Shown one piece after another: positions 53,384-62,428 of a stretch of 64,000 bases of DNA (position 1 is its first letter; every line of letters begins with the position of its first letter). Below the pieces are notes generated by a model. The model was not told where the DNA came from. It searched no databases and saw nothing but the letters and a program-made list of their open reading frames with translations. The position numbers were made by a program, and so were the translations under genes. This DNA comes from Flavobacterium aquidurense (GTDB lineage Bacteria > Bacteroidota > Bacteroidia > Flavobacteriales > Flavobacteriaceae): assembly GCA_900107365.1 (NCBI GenBank), contig FNPS01000001.1, positions 496,001-560,000 on the forward strand, in the 5' to 3' direction.

Positions 53384-55830
53384 TAATTATTCCCTATTCG
53401 AATTACATCCGCAAAAATTCCTGATGCTGTAACCGCAGCTCCGGCACCGGCGCCTTTGATCAATAACGGCTGGTCTACGTAACGATCTGTGTAGAACAAT
53501 ACGATATTGTCTTTTCCTTCTAAATTATAGAATGGATGATCTTTAGCGATGAATTGCAAGCCAACGCTCGCTTTTCCGTTTTCGAATTGTGCTACGTATT
53601 TCAATCTTGAATCTTTTGCTAATGCTTCTTCATAGATTTTCTCAAAATGAGGAGCGTGCTTGATTAACGATGCAAAAAAGGCCTCGTTGTTTGTTGTGTC
53701 CAAACATTCGGCAGGCAAAAACGATTCGTTTGCGATAGCGTCAATATCCATTTCGTAACCGCTTTCGCGAATAAGAATCAGTATTTTACGAGCCACATCA
53801 ACACCACTTAAGTCAATTTTCGGATCTGGTTCTGTGAAACCTTGTACTCCGGCTTCTTTAACGACATCGTGAAAAGAATTATTCTTGTCAAAATTGTTGA
53901 AAATGAAGTTCAGACTTCCAGATAAAACCGCCTGAATTTTATGCACTTTATCGCCAGAAGCGATTAAGTTTTTTACAGTATCGATAATTGGTAATCCAGC
54001 TCCCACATTTGTTTCAAACAAAAATGGAGCATTATATTGACGTGATAAACTTTTTAATTTTTTATAATTGTCATATGCAGAAGAACAGGCAATTTTGTTA
54101 CAAGTTACAACGGCAATACTTTCTTTTAAGAATTTCTCATACATTTCAGAAACGCTTGCATTTGCTGTAATATCCACAAAAATACTGTTACGTAAATTCA
54201 GTTCTTTAGCACGTGCAATAAACTCTGTTGGGATAGCATGTTCGCCTTTGTCTAAAGTCGATTTCCAGTCTTTTAGTGAAATTCCGTCCTCGTCAAAAAG
54301 CATTTTTCTTGAGTTTGACAAAGCGATAACGCGAACGTTGATCTTTAAATTATCTTTTAAGAATTTCCTTTGATTGTGAATTTGCTCGATGAATTTTTCG
54401 CCCACATTTCCAACACCCATCACAAATAAATTCAGCTGTTTGGTGTTTTCTTCAAAGAAGTTTTCGTGCAAAGTATTCAACGCTTTTTTAACGTCTCTTT
54501 CGTTGATTACAGTCGAAATATTACGTTCAGAAGCACCTTGTGCAATTGCACGGATATTTACGTTATTTTTTCCTAAAGTACTGAACATTCTACCGCTCAA
54601 ACCCTGGTGGTTTTTCATGTTTTCTCCAACCAAAGCAATAATGCAAAGGTCTTTTTCTACAATGGCAGGATCAATTTTGTTTTGAAGAATTTCTACTTCA
54701 AAAGCTCTGTTGATCGCATTTTCAGCACTTTCAGCATCCGAATTTAAAATTCCAATACAAATAGAGTGCTCAGAAGAAGCCTGAGTAATAAAAATGACAT
54801 TGATTTTTTCCTGAGACAATACTTCAAACAAACGTCTTGATGAACCTGCAACTCCAATCATTCCTGGACCTTCCAATGTTACAAGCGAAATATTGTCAAT
54901 ATGGCTGATTCCTTTTACAACCGAATCTTTAGACGAAACAGTATCAGAAATCAAAGTTCCTACAGCTTCCGGTTCAAAAGTATTTTTAATTAAAATTGGA
55001 ATATTTTTTCTTAAAACCGGCTGAATCGTTGGCGGGTACAACACTTTGGCACCAAAATGCGACAGTTCCATCGCTTCTTGATACGAAATGTTGGCAATTG
55101 GCTGTGCTTGTTTTACGATTTTTGGATTGGCAGTAAACATTCCGTTTACGTCTGTCCAGATTTCTAATTGCGATGCCTCAAGCGCTCCGGCAATAATGGC
55201 AGCAGTATAATCAGAACCGCCACGGCCTAAAGTTGTGGTAATTCCGTCAAGAGTCAACGCAATAAATCCCGGTAAAATATTAATATTCGATTCATTTTGA
55301 CCAAAATATTCCTGAATCAATTGGTTTGAAATTTCAAAATTCACGGCTGCTTTTCCGAAATCAGCATTTGTTTTGATGATTTCGCGGCTGTCCTTATAAA
55401 CGACATTTTTATCAATTTGCTGATATGCCTGCGCGATGATATAAGAAGAAAGCAATTCTCCAAAACTTAAAATAGTGTCAGCCGTTCTTGGAGATAATTC
55501 GCCTAATAAGAAACATCCATCAAGCAAAGTTTCTAAGTGATTTACGATTCTTTTTACATGACTTAATAGGCTGCTTTGTTCGCTAACCGGAATAAGTTCT
55601 TTTAAAGTGTCAAGGTGTTTTTTCTCGATTTCGGCAACAATTTCTCTGAAACTTTCATCGTTTGCTGCTGCTTTTGCTGCTGCCAATTGCAATAAATCGG
55701 TTACTTTGCTTAAAGCAGAAACAACGACAACTAATTGATCTTGTTTCGATTTTTGGTTTATAATTTCGAGAACGAGTTTTATATTTTGAGCATTGGCAAC
55801 CGAAGTTCCGCCAAATTTTAATACTTTCAT
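53383..55830 (-). CDS. thrA: Bifunctional aspartokinase / homoserine dehydrogenase I
   Basis: 815 residues. The aspartokinase starts MKVLKFGGTSVANAQN, with TLGRGGSDYTA near residue 205. ACT-type regulatory domains cover about 305-455 (LVTLEGPGMIGVAG, CIIALVGENMKNHQGLSGRMF). Homoserine dehydrogenase lies from about 465, with the NAD(P) loop VMGVGNVGEKFIEQIH and the catalytic GVDVARKILILIRESG. It catalyses the first and third steps of the aspartate-to-threonine route and is probably feedback-inhibited by threonine through the ACT pair. It follows a Thr-rich leader ORF. Confidence 0.97.
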   Translation of the reverse strand: MKVLKFGGTSVANAQNIKLVLEIINQKSKQDQLVVVVSALSKVTDLLQLAAAKAAANDESFREIVAEIEKKHLDTLKELIPVSEQSSLLSHVKRIVNHLETLLDGCFLLGELSPRTADTILSFGELLSSYIIAQAYQQIDKNVVYKDSREIIKTNADFGKAAVNFEISNQLIQEYFGQNESNINILPGFIALTLDGITTTLGRGGSDYTAAIIAGALEASQLEIWTDVNGMFTANPKIVKQAQPIANISYQEAMELSHFGAKVLYPPTIQPVLRKNIPILIKNTFEPEAVGTLISDTVSSKDSVVKGISHIDNISLVTLEGPGMIGVAGSSRRLFEVLSQEKINVIFITQASSEHSICIGILNSDAESAENAINRAFEVEILQNKIDPAIVEKDLCIIALVGENMKNHQGLSGRMFSTLGKNNVNIRAIAQGASERNISTVINERDVKKALNTLHENFFEENTKQLNLFVMGVGNVGEKFIEQIHNQRKFLKDNLKINVRVIALSNSRKMLFDEDGISLKDWKSTLDKGEHAIPTEFIARAKELNLRNSIFVDITANASVSEMYEKFLKESIAVVTCNKIACSSAYDNYKKLKSLSRQYNAPFLFETNVGAGLPIIDTVKNLIASGDKVHKIQAVLSGSLNFIFNNFDKNNSFHDVVKEAGVQGFTEPDPKIDLSGVDVARKILILIRESGYEMDIDAIANESFLPAECLDTTNNEAFFASLIKHAPHFEKIYEEALAKDSRLKYVAQFENGKASVGLQFIAKDHPFYNLEGKDNIVLFYTDRYVDQPLLIKGAGAGAAVTASGIFADVIRIGNN

Positions 55831-55888
55831 TTTGATGTTTTTTAATAAGGTGCAAAGATTTTGAGTAACAAAAGTTCAAAGGTTATCA

Positions 55889-55918
55889 ACTGTGAACTGA
55901 AACTGAAAACTGCGACTT
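55889..55918. repeat. 6/7-bp-spaced ACTG array in the thrA leader
   Basis: ACTG or ACTT starts at 55889, 55896, 55902, 55909 and 55915 (steps 7, 6, 7, 6). It is the same pattern as in the prfB-msrB gap, here with only one arm. Confidence 0.7.
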
Positions 55919-55969
55919 TTTTTTCTTTGTAAATGTTTTTTATGTACCCAATGACTCTCTTCTTTCAGG

Positions 55970-56010
55970 AAAAAAGTATAGATAACCAGGATTATATGTA
56001 AAATGTATAC
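55970..56010 (-). terminator. Weak candidate attenuator hairpin downstream of the thr leader ORF
   Basis: On the minus strand GTATA (56009-56005) and TATAC (55980-55976) can pair, with an inner ATAA/TTAT stem, and are followed by six Ts. The stem is weak and bulged. A second hairpin, ACCCCTTAGGGGT, overlaps the leader stop codon and could compete with it. The arrangement resembles an attenuator but the pairing is not strong enough to be sure. Confidence 0.35.
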
Positions 56011-56012
56011 CC

Positions 56013-56111
56013 CTAAGGGGTAGTAGTTGTTGTAGAAATTGTAGTAGCAGCAATTGCAACTCCAGTTTGAGTTGTCATTGTAGATTGATATTTTACGCTG
56101 TTACTTTTCAT
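56013..56111 (-). CDS. thrL: Threonine operon leader peptide
   Basis: A 32-codon ORF lies on the minus strand from the ATG at 56111 to TAG at 56013. The peptide starts MKSNSVKYQSTMTTQTG and ends ATTISTTTTTP. It has 11 Thr and 2 Ile in 32 residues, with five Thr codons in a row (27-31) just before the stop. It lies 182 bp upstream of thrA in the same direction, with an exact -7 box a few bases ahead. This is the composition and position expected of a leader whose translation speed reports threonyl-tRNA supply. No function beyond regulation is expected. Confidence 0.8.
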   Translation of the reverse strand: MKSNSVKYQSTMTTQTGVAIAATTISTTTTTP

Positions 56112-56122
56112 TTTTGATGTTT

Positions 56123-56130
56123 CAAAAGTA
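56123..56130 (-). promoter_or_regulatory. -7 box of the thr operon promoter
   Basis: On the minus strand TACTTTTG, an exact TAnnTTTG match, ends 11 bp before the leader ATG. Transcription would start close to the leader start codon, leaving almost no untranslated region. Confidence 0.6.
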
Positions 56131-56541
56131 CAGATTTTTATAAAAGCGAAAAACCTTTATTTTCTTTTTGCGAATATTTTAATAATTCAAATCTCATTCA
56201 TTTAATATTGAATTTTTGTTAAATTTGAATATCATAAATTGACGGATTCGTATATTTAGACCCGCATTTACTGCAAGTATACGGTTTAAAAAGCTGATTT
56301 ATAAGTAGAATTGTGAATAGAAACTGTCATTAGTCTATAAAATAAGTAGGAAATTAATTTTTTATACTAGCTTTTAAAGGTTTATTTTCCTGAAGAAAAT
56401 TAAAGCACTGATTTTGTATGATTAATATTGTGAAATAGCTAAATGCTTTTAATTTGTTTTATGTAAATTTTAATTATTATGAACAAATGTTGCTTTTTAA
56501 TATTGATTTGTTGAATTTTGATGCCTTAAATTAAAAATGCC
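56131..56541 (+). other. AT-rich spacer between the thr operon promoter and hutH
   Basis: 411 bp without a supported ORF on either strand. It must hold the hutH promoter; I see no exact TAnnTTTG box near the start codon and no repeat array or dyad. Confidence 0.5.
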
Positions 56542-58056
56542 ATGAGAGAAATTCATTATATAAGTACTGAAACCCTAAGTTTAGAAGATCTGCAAGAAAT
56601 TATTGTAAATCAGAAGATGCTTGAATTATCTGAAGAAGCAAAAGTAAACGTTCAGAAATGTCGTGATTATTTAGATAAAAAAATGGCTTCACATTCTGAA
56701 CCTATTTACGGAATCAACACTGGTTTTGGATCACTTTGTAATGTGAAAATCTCAAACGAGAATTTATCAAAACTTCAGGAGAACCTTGTTAAGTCTCACG
56801 CTTGTGGTACTGGAGAAGAAGTTCCTTCAGAAATTGTAAAAATGATGTTGTTGCTTAAGATTCAATCGTTAAGTTACGGACATTCAGGAATTCAATTGCA
56901 AACGGTAAGTCGTTTGGTTGATTTCTATAATAATGATATTCTACCTATTATATATACTCAGGGTTCACTTGGGGCTTCCGGAGATTTGGCGCCATTGGCA
57001 CATTTATCCTTACCTTTATTAGGAGAAGGCGAAGTATTGTTTGAAGGAAAGAAAGTGGCTTCCGCCGAAGTTTTAAAACATTTTAACTGGGAACCAATCG
57101 TTTTACAGTCAAAAGAAGGTTTGGCTTTACTAAACGGAACCCAGTTTATGAGTGCTTACGGAGCACATATTTTATTAAAAGCGTATAAATATTCGTATTT
57201 GGCAGATTTAATCGGAACTATTTCTTTGGAAGGTTTTGATGGAAGAAGCGAGCCTTTTAATGAATTGATTCATTTTATTCGCCCTCACAAAGGACAAATT
57301 GTAACGGCGCAGCGTATTAATGAATTTTTAGAAGGAAGTGAAATAATCGAACAAGAGAAAAAACACGTTCAGGATCCATATTCTTTCCGTTGTATGCCTC
57401 AGGTTCACGGAGCTTCAAAAGATGCTATTGATTATGTTCGAAAAGTATTCAAAACCGAAATTAACTCGGTTACCGATAATCCAAATATATTTATTGAAGC
57501 CGATCAGATTATTTCTGGAGGAAACTTCCACGGACAACCTTTGGCTTTAGCTTTAGATTTTATGGCAATCGCTTTGGCAGAATTAGGAAGTATTTCTGAA
57601 AGAAGAACTTATCAGCTAATTTCAGGTTTAAGAAATCTTCCGGCATTTTTGGTAGATAATCCGGGACTGAATTCAGGATTTATGATTCCACAATATACTG
57701 CCGCAAGTATTGCAAGTCAGAACAAACAATTGGCAACTCCGTCTAGCATTGATAGTATTGTTTCGAGTAACGGACAGGAAGATCACGTGAGTATGGGGGC
57801 AAACGGAGCAACAAAAGCGTTGCGTGTTATGGATAATTTAGAGCGTATTTTAGCGATCGAATTAATGAATGCTTCGCAAGCAATCGCTTACAGAGAGCCT
57901 TTAAAATCAAGCGATTTCATTGAAATGTTCTTAAGCAGTTATAGAGAAGTGGTGCCTTTGGTTAAAGAAGACAGAATTTTACATTACGATATTGAGAAGA
58001 CAGTTGCGTTCCTGGATAGTTTTCAAATTGAAAACGATTTGTTAACACTGGCTTAA
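56542..58056 (+). CDS. hutH: Histidine ammonia-lyase family enzyme
   Basis: 504 residues. The MIO cofactor triad Ala145-Ser146-Gly147 sits in GSLGASGDLAPLAHLSLPLLG. YGINTGFGSL (56-65), SVTDNPNIF, QEDHVSMG and a C-terminal LMNASQAIAYREP are family motifs. It converts histidine to urocanate; the related phenylalanine or tyrosine lyases cannot be fully excluded. HutU, HutI and HutG are not here. Confidence 0.92.
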   Translation: MREIHYISTETLSLEDLQEIIVNQKMLELSEEAKVNVQKCRDYLDKKMASHSEPIYGINTGFGSLCNVKISNENLSKLQENLVKSHACGTGEEVPSEIVKMMLLLKIQSLSYGHSGIQLQTVSRLVDFYNNDILPIIYTQGSLGASGDLAPLAHLSLPLLGEGEVLFEGKKVASAEVLKHFNWEPIVLQSKEGLALLNGTQFMSAYGAHILLKAYKYSYLADLIGTISLEGFDGRSEPFNELIHFIRPHKGQIVTAQRINEFLEGSEIIEQEKKHVQDPYSFRCMPQVHGASKDAIDYVRKVFKTEINSVTDNPNIFIEADQIISGGNFHGQPLALALDFMAIALAELGSISERRTYQLISGLRNLPAFLVDNPGLNSGFMIPQYTAASIASQNKQLATPSSIDSIVSSNGQEDHVSMGANGATKALRVMDNLERILAIELMNASQAIAYREPLKSSDFIEMFLSSYREVVPLVKEDRILHYDIEKTVAFLDSFQIENDLLTLA

Positions 58057-58104
58057 CATAACAAAATATTAATGAAGTAATTTTGCACTATCAAAAATAT
58101 AAAA

Positions 58105-58749
58105 ATGTCAATAAACAGTATTTTCCAATTTTTAGTGCCGAAAGACAAAAAATTCTTTCCACTTTTTGAAGAAGCTTCAAGCAATTTAATTGAATTAGCT
58201 TCTAATTTACACGAAGCTGTAAACCTTCCGTTAAAAGAAAGAGAAGTTCTTTTTCAAAAAATTGATGAGTTAGAGCAAAGAGGAGAAGACATTACACGTC
58301 AAACCAATCTTGAATTGAGCAGAAATTTCATTACGCCATTTGATAGAGAGGATATTCACACTTTAATTACTTCTATTGATAACGTTGCTGATTACCTTCA
58401 CGGTGCAGCAAGCAGAATGAGATTGTATCAGGTTGATAAGATTACAAAATCTATCAGAAAGATGACAGAAATCAATCTTGAAGCTTGTCAAAATATTGAT
58501 AGTGCCGTAAAAGAGTTGAGTAATCTAAAAAACATGAACATTATTAAGGATGCTTGTGCTAGAATTAACAAACTAGAAAACAAGTCTGATAATGTATATA
58601 ACAAAGCAGTTTTTGAAATTTTTGAAAACGAAACAGACGCTAAAAATATTATTAAATATAAAGAAGTGTTATCTGTTTTAGAATCAGCAACAGACAAATG
58701 TAAGAGTGTTGCGAACATACTGGAATCTATTTCTGTAAAACATTCTTAA
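58105..58749 (+). CDS. DUF47 family PhoU-like protein
   Basis: 214 residues, all helical. LVPKDKKFFPLFEEASSNLIELA at the start and FDREDIHTLITSIDNVADYLHGAASRM in the middle are DUF47 signatures. The family is PhoU-related and is paired with PiT transporters. It is encoded 32 bp upstream of the PiT gene, which suggests co-transcription and control of phosphate import. Confidence 0.92.
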   Translation: MSINSIFQFLVPKDKKFFPLFEEASSNLIELASNLHEAVNLPLKEREVLFQKIDELEQRGEDITRQTNLELSRNFITPFDREDIHTLITSIDNVADYLHGAASRMRLYQVDKITKSIRKMTEINLEACQNIDSAVKELSNLKNMNIIKDACARINKLENKSDNVYNKAVFEIFENETDAKNIIKYKEVLSVLESATDKCKSVANILESISVKHS

Positions 58750-58781
58750 TTCAATTTATTTCATTCTGAAGTTATAATTTT

Positions 58782-60116
58782 ATGACGCTACTTATAATTA
58801 TTATAGTATTAGCTTTAATTTTTGATTACATCAACGGTTTTCATGATGCGGCAAATGCTATAGCGACTGTTGTTGCTACAAAGGTTTTAACGCCTTTTCA
58901 GGCCGTTCTTTGGGCAGCATTTTTTAACTTTCTGGCTTATTGGGTTTTTGGATTTGGTGTTGCAGATACTGTTGCTAAAACAGCGCACACTATGGAAATT
59001 AACCTTGTTGTTATTCTTGCCGGTGTTATTGCAGCTATTTGTTGGAATTTATTGACTTGGTGGCTAGGAATTCCTTCAAGTTCTTCACATACATTAATTG
59101 GTGGTTTTGCTGGTGCTGCCGTTGCGCATGCTATAGCAGTTCACGGTTTTTCAGGTTATGCCGGAGAAGATGGAACTACTCATTATTGGTACGAAATCGT
59201 AAGTTGGTATAAGGCAGGAAAAGATGGCGGAATGCCTTCAGGAGTGCTTATCATTATTGCTTTTATTGTTTTAGCACCATTATTAGGAGCGTTTGCTTCT
59301 TATTTAATATCGATTTGGTTGCTAAATGCTTCACGTAAAGTTATTGGTCCTAAAATATTTACAATCGCTTTAATGATTGCAACGGTTTGGATTGTTAGCA
59401 ATTTAATGGTTCCTTATGCTGATATTGACAAACCTCGTTTTGAATCTCATTTTTGGAGTGTCGCTTTTGATCCACATAATATTAAATGGTTTTTAGTTGC
59501 TTTTATTATCTTAACAGTAAGTTTGTTTTGTTTGATATTTAGCAGTTTAAATCTTCATCAGGCTGATGCAGCTTTGAAAAAAATGCAATTATTATCTTCT
59601 GCAGCCTTTAGTTTAGGACACGGAGGAAATGATTCTCAAAAAGTAATGGGTATTATTGCAGCAGCTGTTGCGGTATATATTAATACAAATCCGGGAGTTC
59701 ATATGGCATCATGGCTAGATGTTGTATTGCCAAATGATGATTTGGGAATAAAAGGAGTAATGCCAGGATGGATTCCATTAGCTTGTTATTCTGCTATTGC
59801 AGCAGGAACTTTGAGTGGTGGTTGGAAAATTGTGAAAACAATGGGTTCTAAAATTACAAAAGTAACTTCATTTGAAGGAGTTGCCGCAGAAACTGCAGGT
59901 GCTTTAACGCTTTACTTTACTGAACACTTAAAAATTCCGGTAAGTACAACCCATACTATTACAGGTTCTATCATCGGGGTTGGATTAACAAAACGTGTGT
60001 CTGCCGTTCGTTGGGGAGTAACTGTAAGTTTGATCTGGGCATGGATACTAACGATTCCTATTTCAGCTATTTTAGCAGGATTGGTTTACTTTGTATTAAG
60101 CGTATTTATTTCGTAG
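58782..60116 (+). CDS. pit: Inorganic phosphate transporter (PiT family)
   Basis: 444 residues with about 10-12 membrane helices. The two PiT signature repeats are present: YINGFHDAANAIATVVATKVL near residue 18 and SLGHGGNDSQKVMGIIAAAV near 280. A short soluble insertion (about 125-150, HYWYEIVSWYKAGKDGG) lies between the halves. It imports phosphate with H+ or Na+. It ends at a strong terminator and forms a unit with the DUF47 gene. Confidence 0.94.
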   Translation: MTLLIIIIVLALIFDYINGFHDAANAIATVVATKVLTPFQAVLWAAFFNFLAYWVFGFGVADTVAKTAHTMEINLVVILAGVIAAICWNLLTWWLGIPSSSSHTLIGGFAGAAVAHAIAVHGFSGYAGEDGTTHYWYEIVSWYKAGKDGGMPSGVLIIIAFIVLAPLLGAFASYLISIWLLNASRKVIGPKIFTIALMIATVWIVSNLMVPYADIDKPRFESHFWSVAFDPHNIKWFLVAFIILTVSLFCLIFSSLNLHQADAALKKMQLLSSAAFSLGHGGNDSQKVMGIIAAAVAVYINTNPGVHMASWLDVVLPNDDLGIKGVMPGWIPLACYSAIAAGTLSGGWKIVKTMGSKITKVTSFEGVAAETAGALTLYFTEHLKIPVSTTHTITGSIIGVGLTKRVSAVRWGVTVSLIWAWILTIPISAILAGLVYFVLSVFIS

Positions 60117-60167
60117 TAAAATGATTTTTGTAAAATGTGAGAAGTTTTGATCGCATTTTAGCGACAT

Positions 60168-60209
60168 AAAAAAAAGACTGGTTTTCAATTGAAAACCAGT
60201 CTTTTTTTT
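60168..60209 (+). terminator. Terminator after the phosphate transporter
   Basis: AGACTGGTTTTC-AATT-GAAAACCAGTCT is a perfect 12-bp stem flanked by A and T runs; it should work in both directions. Confidence 0.93.
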
Positions 60210-60229
60210 ATACAAATTCCAATAATTTA

Positions 60230-60282
60230 AAATTCCAAATTCCAATGTTTTACACGTTTTTCAAATTTGGAATTTGGAATTT
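60230..60282. repeat. Inverted repeat AAATTCCAAATTCCAA
   Basis: The 16-bp arms at 60230-60245 and 60267-60282 are exact inverse complements. More TTCCAA/TTGGAA words continue on both sides with roughly 7-bp spacing. It lies between convergent genes and belongs to the same style of short-period arrays as elsewhere in the window. Confidence 0.75.
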
Positions 60283-60304
60283 CCTTTTTGGAATTTTTCA
60301 CTTT

Positions 60305-60820
60305 TTATTTCCTTAAATTCTTATGATTGTGCTTGCGCTTGTAATGTGTTTCTTTTAAAGTGGTTTTATCTTTCGAAATAATACTAATTGTACCGTCAAT
60401 TTCTAGCGTACAGAGCTTTATATCGGTTAAATGCTCTAAACCATGCTCACGTGCCGCTTCTTTTAATTCTTCGTGTGAAATGTCTAATTTGCTTAAAGCA
60501 TTAAAATCCAAAGTTCCATTATGAATCAGGATTTCGGGTTTGTCTAAAAGTAAATCGTTTACTATTTTGTATTTGTGTGTTAATTTTTTAATGATAAAGT
60601 TAATCACAAATAAGGCCAATGCAGCAACCAAACCTCCCCAAAGACTTGTGTCAGGGCCAACCATTGCATTTTGAACTGAATTACTGATCAGTAAAATCAA
60701 AATAATATCAGCAGTATTTAATTGTGAAAGTTCTTTTTTGCCGAAAATTCGCAGTGCAATTGTCATGAAAAAATAAACTGCAAGACTTCGGAAAATAATA
60801 TCTAAATAAGGGTTTAGCAT
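60305..60820 (-). CDS. DUF421 / YetF family membrane protein
   Basis: 171 residues. Three hydrophobic helices in the first 85 residues are followed by a soluble domain (KPEILIHNGTLDFNALSKLDIS, REHGLEHLTDIKLCTLEIDGTISII) typical of YetF/DUF421. The C-terminus is rich in Lys, His and Arg. The B. subtilis relatives are linked to spore or envelope traits; role here unknown. Confidence 0.85.
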   Translation of the reverse strand: MLNPYLDIIFRSLAVYFFMTIALRIFGKKELSQLNTADIILILLISNSVQNAMVGPDTSLWGGLVAALALFVINFIIKKLTHKYKIVNDLLLDKPEILIHNGTLDFNALSKLDISHEELKEAAREHGLEHLTDIKLCTLEIDGTISIISKDKTTLKETHYKRKHNHKNLRK

Positions 60821-60840
60821 TGTTTTTTATTTTAAAGGTA

Positions 60841-60879
60841 AAAAAAAACTTTGTCAAAGTTTTAAACTTTGACAAAGTT
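60841..60879 (-). terminator. Terminator after the retropepsin-RimK gene
   Basis: AACTTTGTCAAAGTTT and its exact complement are separated by one base (60847-60879). On the minus strand eight Ts follow. The arms are themselves made of CAAAG/CTTTG words. Confidence 0.88.
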
Positions 60880-60914
60880 GCTAAAATAAATATCGAATAT
60901 TAAGTTAGGATGAA

Positions 60915-62288
60915 CTAACTAATTATTTTGAAATTTTTCTCAATTGCTTTAATCATTTCTCCGGCAATATCTTTGTTCGTTGCGCCCTCAATTCCTTCGA
61001 GTCCTGGAGATGAGTTGACTTCTAATAATAATGGTCCTTTTGATGAACGAATAATATCAACACCAGCTACTTTTAAATCCATTGCTTTTGCAGCTTTTAT
61101 GGCGATCTTTTTCTCTTCAGCTGTTACTTTTATGACAGATGCTGTTCCGCCAAGATGGATGTTGGCTCTGAATTCCCCTGGCATAGCTTCACGCTGAATA
61201 GCGGCAACTACTTTTCCGTCAATTACAAAACAACGAATATCTTTTCCGTTAGCTTCTTTGATAAATTCCTGAACTAAGATATTTGCATTTAAACTTTTGA
61301 AAGCGTTGATAACACTTTCTGCAGCTTTTTTGGTTTCTGCCAAAACAACGCCTTTTCCTTGTGTTCCTTCTAATAATTTTACAATTAAAGGCGAGCCTCC
61401 AACCATTTTAATTAAATTATCTGTGTCTAAAGGAGAATTCGCAAAACCAGTTGTTGGAATATCGATCCCGCTATTTAAAAGCAATTGCAGTGAGTAAAGT
61501 TTATCACGCGATTGCGTAATGGCTGTAGCCGAATTTAAAACGAAAACCTTTAAAGCTTCGAATTGACGTGTCAAAGCACAACCGTAAAACGTGATACTTG
61601 GTCGAATTCTTGGTATAATAGCATCAAATTGATTTAATATTTTTCCACCTCTGTAATGAATCTCTGGAGTTTTAGCATCCAGTTTCATATAACATTCTTT
61701 GATATTCAAAAAATGCATTTCATGACCGCGCATTTCACCGGCTTCCATGATTCTTTTATTGCTGTATAATTCGGGATTACTTGCTAAAAGTCCGATTCGT
61801 AAACCAGAAGTTGCTTTTTCTGAGTTTTGGTATAATTCTTTTAAAGCTTCTGTTGTAGGTTGTCCTAAAAGATATTTTTCTTCCGGATCAACTAATACGC
61901 GACCACTCATGGCTTCTCTACCCAAAAGCATACGGAAACCCATTGAGTCACGATTGGTCAGGGTCATTTCAATTGGCCATTTTACATCGCCAATTTTTAA
62001 GTTGGTTTGAATAACATAACGATGTTCTCTAAAACCACTTGAACTTTTTACAATTCTTTTGTCAACCAACGGAGCTTCACAATGAATGATGGTTTTAATA
62101 TTATTCTGAATTGGATTAATGTCAAATTTTACCCAATTGGCATCATTTTTTATAAAAGGAGCTATGTTGATGGCGTGCATTGCAGAAGTTTTGGCACCTG
62201 AATCAACACGAGCCTTGATTGTCGGGATTCCTAGTTCTGGAAATGAGCACCATTCTTCGCTACCTAAAATGACTTTGTTTTGAAGCAT
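60915..62288 (-). CDS. rimK: Retropepsin-like protease fused to RimK-type glutamate ligase
   Basis: 457 residues. Residues 1 to about 145 match the RimB/'ATP-dependent zinc protease' retropepsin-like family with the active-site Asp in [13 protein letters not shown] (Asp29) and [15 protein letters not shown] near 120. Residues from about 160 are RimK: an ATP-grasp ligase with [29 protein letters not shown] and the metal site [14 protein letters not shown]. RimK adds glutamates to the C-terminus of ribosomal protein S6; RimB-type proteases remove or limit them. The protein thus joins the writing and trimming activities in one chain, at least by family. Confidence 0.9.
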   Translation of the reverse strand: MLQNKVILGSEEWCSFPELGIPTIKARVDSGAKTSAMHAINIAPFIKNDANWVKFDINPIQNNIKTIIHCEAPLVDKRIVKSSSGFREHRYVIQTNLKIGDVKWPIEMTLTNRDSMGFRMLLGREAMSGRVLVDPEEKYLLGQPTTEALKELYQNSEKATSGLRIGLLASNPELYSNKRIMEAGEMRGHEMHFLNIKECYMKLDAKTPEIHYRGGKILNQFDAIIPRIRPSITFYGCALTRQFEALKVFVLNSATAITQSRDKLYSLQLLLNSGIDIPTTGFANSPLDTDNLIKMVGGSPLIVKLLEGTQGKGVVLAETKKAAESVINAFKSLNANILVQEFIKEANGKDIRCFVIDGKVVAAIQREAMPGEFRANIHLGGTASVIKVTAEEKKIAIKAAKAMDLKVAGVDIIRSSKGPLLLEVNSSPGLEGIEGATNKDIAGEMIKAIEKNFKIIS

Positions 62289-62360
62289 ACGTTGTTTTAT
62301 TATTATATAATTTTAAATCAAAAATAGTTATTTGCTTTTACTAAAGATAGTAAATTATTC

Positions 62361-62400
62361 AAAAAAAATACCCGTTAAGTTATGAAAACGTAACGGGTAT
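62361..62400 (-). terminator. Terminator after clpC
   Basis: ATACCCGTTA and TAACGGGTAT form a 10-bp stem around a 13-nt loop. On the minus strand eight Ts follow, 29 bp past the clpC stop. Confidence 0.92.
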
Positions 62401-62428
62401 ATTATTTTTGTTATAATTTTTAACTAAT

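Noticed and set aside
54068..54685. Two plus-strand ORFs of about 100 codons within thrA
   Set aside because: Antisense shadows of a highly conserved coding region, with no start context or family match.
55831..56111. A T-box controlling the thr operon
   Set aside because: I see no T-box sequence or specifier-loop stem, and a Thr-codon-rich ORF explains the leader better.
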